From JAKSPM01 sp964450645 (GTDB lineage: Bacteria; Bacillota; Clostridia; Oscillospirales; Oscillospiraceae): DNA of 9,346 nucleotides. The DNA lies in assembly GCA_964450645.1 (NCBI GenBank), contig CAYVEB010000043.1, positions 1-9,346 of the forward strand, given 5' to 3'. A program made the position numbers and the translations under genes. Below are positions 5,879-9,346 of this stretch, in pieces; position 1 is the first letter of the stretch; each line of letters opens with the position of its first letter. The notes below the pieces were generated by a model. It did no database searches. It was not told where the DNA came from and saw only the letters and a program-made list of their open reading frames with translations.

Positions 5879-6414
5879 AAACGAATACAACGGCTTATGT
5901 CCTGCGGCTGGGGATCACGCTGCTGCTGATTACGGCGGTTGTCGCGGGCCTGCTCGGCGGCGTCGACTCCATCACGCGCGACATCATCGCCGATCTGACG
6001 CAGGAAAAAATGAACAACGCCATGGCCGAGGTGCTCCCCGCCAACCAATACGATCCGGTGGACGTGCCGGAGGACGCCGAATCGGTCACGGGCCTTTGGG
6101 CCGCCGGCGAGGACGGCTATGTGGCCGAGTGCGTGGTCAGCGGTTCGCAGGGCGACATCGACCTGATGATCGGCGTGGACGCCGGGGGGACGGTTACGGG
6201 CGTGTCCATTGTGTCCATGTCCGAGACCTCCGGCCTGGGCGACAACGCCAAGAAAGCCGAATGGCGCGCGCAATTTGTCGGGCAGGGCCAGGACGTCGCT
6301 GTGAGCAAGGACGGCGGCCAGATCGAGGCTCTGACCGGCGCAACAGTGACGTCTCGCGCCGTATGCCGGGCGGTGAGTGCCGCGGTGGCGTGTGTGGAGG
6401 AGGTGCGAAAATAA
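5875..6414 (+). CDS. rnfG: Rnf complex subunit RnfG (covalent FMN)
   Basis: RnfG carries a covalently bound FMN on the outer side of the membrane and passes electrons within the Rnf complex; it is related to NqrC. The 179-residue protein has one N-terminal membrane helix (about residues 8-29) followed by a soluble FMN-binding domain. Family features are ETSGLGDNAKK (117-127) and E151-A-L-T-G-A-T157-V-T-S, whose Thr157 is the predicted FMN attachment site. The usual Asp at the head of that motif is Glu here. The same frame stays open far upstream of the true start, but AAAGGAGG at 5863-5870 and the four-base overlap with rnfD fix the ATG at 5875. No flavin transferase gene (apbE) is in the window, so it must be supplied from elsewhere. 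Confidence 0.95.
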   Translation: MKTNTTAYVLRLGITLLLITAVVAGLLGGVDSITRDIIADLTQEKMNNAMAEVLPANQYDPVDVPEDAESVTGLWAAGEDGYVAECVVSGSQGDIDLMIGVDAGGTVTGVSIVSMSETSGLGDNAKKAEWRAQFVGQGQDVAVSKDGGQIEALTGATVTSRAVCRAVSAAVACVEEVRK

Positions 6415-7067
6415 TGACATTCCGATCCCAATTGAAAGACGGCCTGCTCCGCAAAAACCCCGTGCTGGTGCAGCTGCTGGGTATGTGCTCCACGATGGCC
6501 ATCACCACCAGCCTGTTCAACGGCGTGGGCATGGGTCTGTCCGTCACGGTCATCCTGATTTTGTCCAATATCTTCATCTCCGCGCTGCGGAAGGTCATTC
6601 CCAATAAAATCCGCATTGCGGCGTACATCGTCATTATCGCAGGCTTTGTGACCATGGTGGATCTGCTGCTACAGGCGTTTTTGCCGGCGCTGTCGGAGAA
6701 CCTGGGCGTGTTCATTCCGCTGATCGTGGTCAACTGCATCATCCTGGGCCGCGCTGAGGCGTTCGCCTCCAAGAACACCGTGATCCACTCCGCCATCGAC
6801 GGGCTGTGCCAGGGCCTTGGCTACACGGTCGCGCTGATCATCATGTGCCTGGTGCGCGAACTGCTGGGCAACGGCACGGTGGCCGGCGGCTTCTCGTTCA
6901 TCAACAACGGCAACGGCATCCGCATCCTGCCCGAACAGTTCCCGGCGCTGATTTTGGTGCTGCCGGTGGGCGGCTTTCTGACGCTGGGCTTCCTGATCGC
7001 GGGCAGTCAGTGGCTGAGCAAAAAGCTCGATGAAAAAGAAAAGGCGAAGGAGGCGGTGCAGCAATGA
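6414..7067 (+). CDS. rnfE: Rnf complex membrane subunit RnfE
   Basis: RnfE is an integral membrane subunit homologous to NqrD. With RnfA it forms an inverted pair that holds an iron centre in the middle of the membrane. The 217-residue protein has about six hydrophobic segments. Cys25 (in LLGMCSTMAI) and Cys108 (in VVNCIILGRAEAFA) correspond to the conserved cysteines that ligate this centre. The C-terminus is short and charged (KKLDEKEKAKEA). The true start overlaps the rnfG stop by one base (TAATG), with GGAGGAGG at 6396-6403 ten bases upstream. An upstream extension of the frame within rnfG is not coding. Confidence 0.96.
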   Translation: MTFRSQLKDGLLRKNPVLVQLLGMCSTMAITTSLFNGVGMGLSVTVILILSNIFISALRKVIPNKIRIAAYIVIIAGFVTMVDLLLQAFLPALSENLGVFIPLIVVNCIILGRAEAFASKNTVIHSAIDGLCQGLGYTVALIIMCLVRELLGNGTVAGGFSFINNGNGIRILPEQFPALILVLPVGGFLTLGFLIAGSQWLSKKLDEKEKAKEAVQQ

Positions 7068-7654
7068 TCGGTCGGTTGTTTACCATTTCCCTGGGCGCTA
7101 TTTTGGTGGAGAACTTTATTTTCTCCCAATTCCTGGGAATCTGCCCGTTTATGGGCGTGTCCAAAAAGCCGGATACCGCGCTTGGCATGGGTCTGGCCGT
7201 CACGTTCGTGATGACGCTCGCCTCCGCCGCCACATGGGCGGTAAATGAATATCTGCTGGTCACGCTGGATTTGGAGTATATGCAGACGGTCGCCTTTATC
7301 CTGGTGATCGCCGCGCTGGTGCAGCTGGTGGAGATGTTCCTGCAAAAGATGGTGCCCGCGCTGTATCAGGCGCTGGGAATCTACCTGCCCTTGATCACCA
7401 CCAACTGCGCGGTACTGGGCGTGGCGCTGCTGAATATCCAAAACCACTATTCGTTCCTGGAATCGCTGGTCTACGGCTTCACCGGCGGCCTGGGTTTCCT
7501 GCTGGCGATCGTTCTGTTTTCGTTCGTGCGGGAAAAGGTCGACCATTGCGACTGCCCCAAAGCGTTCAAGGGTTTCCCGATTGCGCTGATCTCGGCGGGA
7601 CTGGTGGCGCTGGCCTTTATGGGCTTTAGCGGCCTGTCCATCCCCATCGGCTAA
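7064..7654 (+). CDS. rnfA: Rnf complex membrane subunit RnfA
   Basis: RnfA is the partner of RnfE in the membrane core, homologous to NqrE. The 196-residue protein begins with the usual SLGAILVENFIFSQFLGICPFMG segment region (residues 9-31) and has about six membrane helices. Cys27 (GICPFMG) and Cys115 (TTNCAVLG) are the conserved cysteines that, with those of RnfE, ligate the intramembrane iron centre. An extra Cys pair occurs at 162 and 164 (HCDC). AAGGAGG at 7047-7053 and a four-base overlap with rnfE fix the start. Confidence 0.96.
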   Translation: MIGRLFTISLGAILVENFIFSQFLGICPFMGVSKKPDTALGMGLAVTFVMTLASAATWAVNEYLLVTLDLEYMQTVAFILVIAALVQLVEMFLQKMVPALYQALGIYLPLITTNCAVLGVALLNIQNHYSFLESLVYGFTGGLGFLLAIVLFSFVREKVDHCDCPKAFKGFPIALISAGLVALAFMGFSGLSIPIG

Positions 7655-7668
7655 AGGAGGGCTGCGGA

Positions 7669-8499
7669 ATGCAACCGATTTTGTATGCGGTGCTGGTGCT
7701 TGGCTCGATGGGCCTGCTGTTCGGGCTGGTGCTGGCAATTGCGTCGCGCATTTTCGCGGTAAAAACCGATGAGCGGCTCGAACCGATGGTGGACGCCCTA
7801 CCCGGCGCCAACTGCGGCGGCTGCGGCTTCAGCGGTTGTGCGGCCTATGCCCAGGCAGTGCTGGACGGAAAGGCAAAAATCGGCCTGTGCGCCGCCGGCG
7901 GCGACGCGGCGGCAAAACGGATGGCGTCCATCATGGGCGTCGAGGCCGAGGCCACGGAGCGCCGCGTGGCACTGGTCAAGTGCTGCGGCACGGCCGCCAA
8001 GGTCAAGGGAAATTACGACGGTTTGCAGGACTGCGTCGCGGCCAGCAAAGTTGCCGGACGCGGCCCGCTGGTCTGCAAATACGGCTGCTTGGGCTTTGGT
8101 ACCTGCGTTTCGGCGTGCAAATTTGACGCGCTGCGGATTGTAGACGGCAAGGCCAAGGTCGACCCGGAAAAGTGTACCGGCTGCATGGCCTGCGCAAAGG
8201 TTTGCCCCAGAGGGGTGATCGTTTCAGTTCCCTACCACGCGGACATGGTGATCGCGTGCAATTCCAAGTCCCGCGGGCCAACAACGCTGCGCGGATGCGA
8301 CGTCGGCTGCGTGGGCTGCGCGAAGTGCGAAAAGATCTGTCCGCACGAGGCGATCCACGTAGAGGGCAATCTGGCCGTGATCGACTACGACAAGTGCGTC
8401 TCCTGCGGCCTGTGCGCGGAGGTCTGTCCGCGTCACTTGATCTCCGACTCCAATCTTCGGCGCGACATGGATCTGGTGCTGCAAAGTGCGCAACAATGA
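7669..8499 (+). CDS. rnfB: Rnf complex subunit RnfB (ferredoxin-interacting polyferredoxin)
   Basis: RnfB is the entry point for electrons from reduced ferredoxin. The 276-residue protein has an N-terminal membrane anchor (about 5-29). A 4Fe-4S domain follows with C49-x2-C52-x4-C57-x16-C74 in the typical context LPGANCGGCGFSGC. Next come ferredoxin-like motifs: C136-x3-C140-x5-C146-x3-C150, C169-x2-C172-x2-C175-x3-C179, C214-x2-C217-x2-C220-x3-C224 and C243-x2-C246-x2-C249-x3-C253. This gives up to five clusters. The arrangement matches acetogen/clostridial RnfB rather than the shorter proteobacterial form with two ferredoxin clusters. AAAGGAGG at 7653-7660 overlaps the rnfA stop codon and sets the ATG at 7669. 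It is the last gene of the operon, ending just before a bidirectional terminator. Confidence 0.96.
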   Translation: MQPILYAVLVLGSMGLLFGLVLAIASRIFAVKTDERLEPMVDALPGANCGGCGFSGCAAYAQAVLDGKAKIGLCAAGGDAAAKRMASIMGVEAEATERRVALVKCCGTAAKVKGNYDGLQDCVAASKVAGRGPLVCKYGCLGFGTCVSACKFDALRIVDGKAKVDPEKCTGCMACAKVCPRGVIVSVPYHADMVIACNSKSRGPTTLRGCDVGCVGCAKCEKICPHEAIHVEGNLAVIDYDKCVSCGLCAEVCPRHLISDSNLRRDMDLVLQSAQQ

Positions 8500-8502
8500 T
8501 AA

Positions 8503-8550
8503 AAAATCCGCCATACATCCAGGAACTTGCCCGGATGTATGGCGAATTTT
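8503..8550. terminator. Bidirectional terminator between rnfB and the CsoR-family gene
   Basis: CGCCATACATCC (8509-8520) and GGATGTATGGCG (8533-8544) form a perfect 12-bp stem with a 12-nt loop. On the plus strand it is followed by AATTTT, and on the minus strand by GATTTTTT. After one mismatch the flanks also pair. It can therefore end both the rnf operon and the convergent repressor gene, and the minus-strand U-run is the stronger one. Confidence 0.88.
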
Positions 8551-8578
8551 GTGAAAGCAAAAACATAGTTTTTCCGAA

Positions 8579-8917
8579 CTACTTCATATACTTTTCAATG
8601 GCCGTGCAAAGATCGTCGATGGCCTTGGAGTCCCCGCGCTCCACCGCGTCGACAATACAGTGCTGGATATGGTCCTGCAAAATTACCTTGCCGGTGTTGT
8701 CCAGCGCGTTGCGGACGGCGGACAGCTGAATCAGCACCTCCGAACAGTCGCGCCCTTCCGCGACCATCCGCCGCACCCGCTCCAGATGGCCAATCGCCCG
8801 CGCCAAGCGGTTGAGGACGGCCTTCTGATTGGCGTGTACGTGGCCGTGGGGTTGGCCTTCGGGGCCGTTATGGTGGTCATGGGGGATATTTTGCGCGTGA
8901 TCCGATTTCTCGTCCAT
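8579..8917 (-). CDS. CsoR-family metal-responsive transcriptional repressor with His-rich N-terminus
   Basis: The 112-residue protein is an all-helical DUF156/CsoR-family regulator, which binds DNA as a tetramer and releases it on metal binding. After a His-rich tail (H7, H13, H15, H16, H24, H26, H28) the core reads VLNRLARAIGHLERVRRMV (34-52). The sensing residues Cys58 (in RDCSEVL), His83 and Cys87 (in DHIQHC) keep the exact 25- and 4-residue spacings of CsoR. His26 lies 32 residues before Cys58, the position of the N-terminal ligand in InrS and RcnR. Cu(I) and Ni(II) are therefore both possible; sequence alone does not decide. GGAGGGA at 8924-8930 sets this ATG; a longer in-frame start at 9010 lies upstream of the promoter and is rejected. 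It diverges from the His-repeat gene at 9143. Confidence 0.9.
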   Translation of the reverse strand: MDEKSDHAQNIPHDHHNGPEGQPHGHVHANQKAVLNRLARAIGHLERVRRMVAEGRDCSEVLIQLSAVRNALDNTGKVILQDHIQHCIVDAVERGDSKAIDDLCTAIEKYMK

Positions 8918-8965
8918 AGAGTATCCCTCCGTCTTAATTCGCCGCGCGCCATCAACTCCGCCATT

Positions 8966-8994
8966 AGTATACCACATTTTTCCCCGCTTGAAAA
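8966..8994 (-). promoter_or_regulatory. Sigma-A promoter of the CsoR-family gene
   Basis: On the minus strand TTTTCA (8989-8994), a 17-bp spacer and TATACT (8966-8971) form a reasonable vegetative promoter, with transcription starting near 8959 and a leader of about 42 nt. No GC-rich CsoR operator palindrome of the classical kind was found overlapping it, so autoregulation is unproven. Confidence 0.65.
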
Positions 8995-9011
8995 GGTGTA
9001 AATCCCACAAA

Positions 9012-9029
9012 TTTTGCGCGTTTTGCGCG
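9012..9029. repeat. Tandem 9-bp direct repeat in the divergent intergenic region
   Basis: TTTTGCGCG occurs twice back to back (9012-9020 and 9021-9029) between the two divergent promoters. The GCGCG/CGCGC elements also give partial dyad symmetry. It could be an operator for the adjacent regulator or another factor, but nothing in the sequence identifies the binding protein. Confidence 0.5.
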
Positions 9030-9083
9030 CTCCAAATTCCAGCTTTTTTAAAATTTCTCGCCTGGAGATTCGCCGAAAAACTT

Positions 9084-9111
9084 TTGACAATCTATGATAA
9101 CTGCGTATAAT
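9084..9111 (+). promoter_or_regulatory. Strong sigma-A promoter of the His-repeat gene
   Basis: A perfect TTGACA (9084-9089), a 16-bp spacer and a perfect TATAAT (9106-9111) precede the gene. The start near 9118 gives a leader of only about 25 nt. Two consensus hexamers suggest very strong expression when not repressed, which fits a gene held down by a metal-responsive repressor or a constitutively abundant protein. Confidence 0.85.
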
Positions 9112-9142
9112 AAAATCAAATGAATCAGAGAGGAGCACTTTC

Positions 9143-9346
9143 ATGCAAGAAGATAGAATTCACGATCTTCCCCACGAAGAACCGCATGAACACCCGTATC
9201 CCCACGAGGGGCCGCACGAGTACCCCCATCCCCACGGGGAGCCGCATGAGCACCCCCATCCCCATGAGGAGCCGCACGAACACCCCCATCCCCATGAGGA
9301 GCCGCACGAACACCCCCATCCCCACGAGGGGCCGCACGAGCACCCC
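9143..9346 (+). CDS. Histidine-rich decapeptide-repeat protein, N-terminal part, probable metal-binding
   Basis: The frame opens at an ATG preceded by GAGAGGAG (about eight bases upstream) and stays open to the window edge, giving the first 68 residues. After a nine-residue leader (MQEDRIHDL) it consists of consecutive decapeptides of the form PHEEPHEHPH, with Gly, Tyr or Glu substitutions. In the visible part His is about a third of residues, and the rest is almost only Pro and Glu. There is no signal peptide or membrane segment, so the visible part is cytosolic and likely extended and disordered. Such His/Glu arrays bind divalent metals such as Ni, Zn or Cu. Divergent pairing with a CsoR-family repressor suggests a metal-buffering or storage role. 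It could also be the N-terminal extension of a larger protein (a transporter or metallochaperone) outside the window. No named family is recognised. Confidence 0.75.
   Translation, partial: MQEDRIHDLPHEEPHEHPYPHEGPHEYPHPHGEPHEHPHPHEEPHEHPHPHEEPHEHPHPHEGPHEHP
9170..9346 (+). repeat. 30-bp tandem repeat array encoding PHEEPHEHPH units
   Basis: From 9170 the DNA repeats every 30 bp for almost six units to the window end, with unit starts at 9170, 9200, 9230, 9260, 9290 and 9320. The units at 9260 and 9290 are identical; the first two are the most diverged, with Tyr replacing His and GGG replacing GAG. The period is an exact multiple of three, so unit gain or loss keeps the reading frame. The array continues beyond the window. 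Confidence 0.92.

Noticed and set aside
8918..9010. Longer N-terminus for the CsoR-family protein
   Set aside because: The added segment lacks family similarity and contains the likely promoter; GGAGGGA sits right before the downstream ATG at 8917.
9125..9343. Minus-strand frame with repeated hydrophobic decapeptides
   Set aside because: It is the complement of the 30-bp repeat array; the plus strand has a consensus promoter and ribosome binding site, the minus strand has neither.
9170..9346. CRISPR array, because of regularly spaced 30-bp units
   Set aside because: The units are directly contiguous with no unique spacers and encode one continuous reading frame.

Overview
The window looks like chromosomal DNA from a spore-forming anaerobic Firmicute of the class Clostridia, with fairly high GC content (possibly Oscillospiraceae/Ruminococcaceae-like; this placement is inference). 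Supporting signs are a sporulation regulator SpoIIID, a clostridial-order rnfCDGEAB operon, a phosphate acetyltransferase for acetate metabolism, strong AGGAGG-type ribosome binding sites and near-consensus sigma-A promoters.

Layout. 1-60 (-): 5' part of a tRNA-Thr(GGU) with its own consensus promoter (74-101). 190-441 (-): spoIIID, with a sigma-E-like promoter at 504-532 and a hairpin region between it and the tRNA. 677-1285 (+): flavoprotein with a compact cysteine motif, under a strong promoter at 555-583 that diverges from the spoIIID promoter. 1399-2895 (+): pta followed at 21 bp by a small unrecognised protein with a Glu/Pro/Thr repeat tail, ended by a terminator at 2903-2941. 2896-3559: about 660 bp without a convincing gene but rich in perfect inverted repeats, including two terminators that face the minus strand. 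3560-8499 (+): rnfC, D, G, E, A, B, all tightly coupled, then a bidirectional terminator (8503-8550). 8579-8917 (-): CsoR-family metal-responsive repressor with a His-rich N-terminus. 9143-9346 (+, runs off the right edge): a divergently transcribed, extremely His-rich protein made of decapeptide repeats.

How the genes work together. Rnf couples electron flow from reduced ferredoxin to NAD+ with ion export. Pta converts acetyl-CoA to acetyl phosphate for ATP formation. The two therefore represent the chemiosmotic and substrate-level halves of anaerobic energy conservation, although they are separate transcription units here. The right-hand divergent pair is the least ordinary part. The regulator carries a His-Cys-His-Cys spacing that fits a Ni- or Cu-responsive CsoR/InrS-type sensor, and it faces a gene whose product looks like a metal-binding polypeptide. 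Together they suggest a small metal buffering or storage module (inference).

Most of the window is ordinary core metabolism. The places worth a second look are the His-repeat/CsoR pair and the hairpin-rich intergenic region at 2936-3310.
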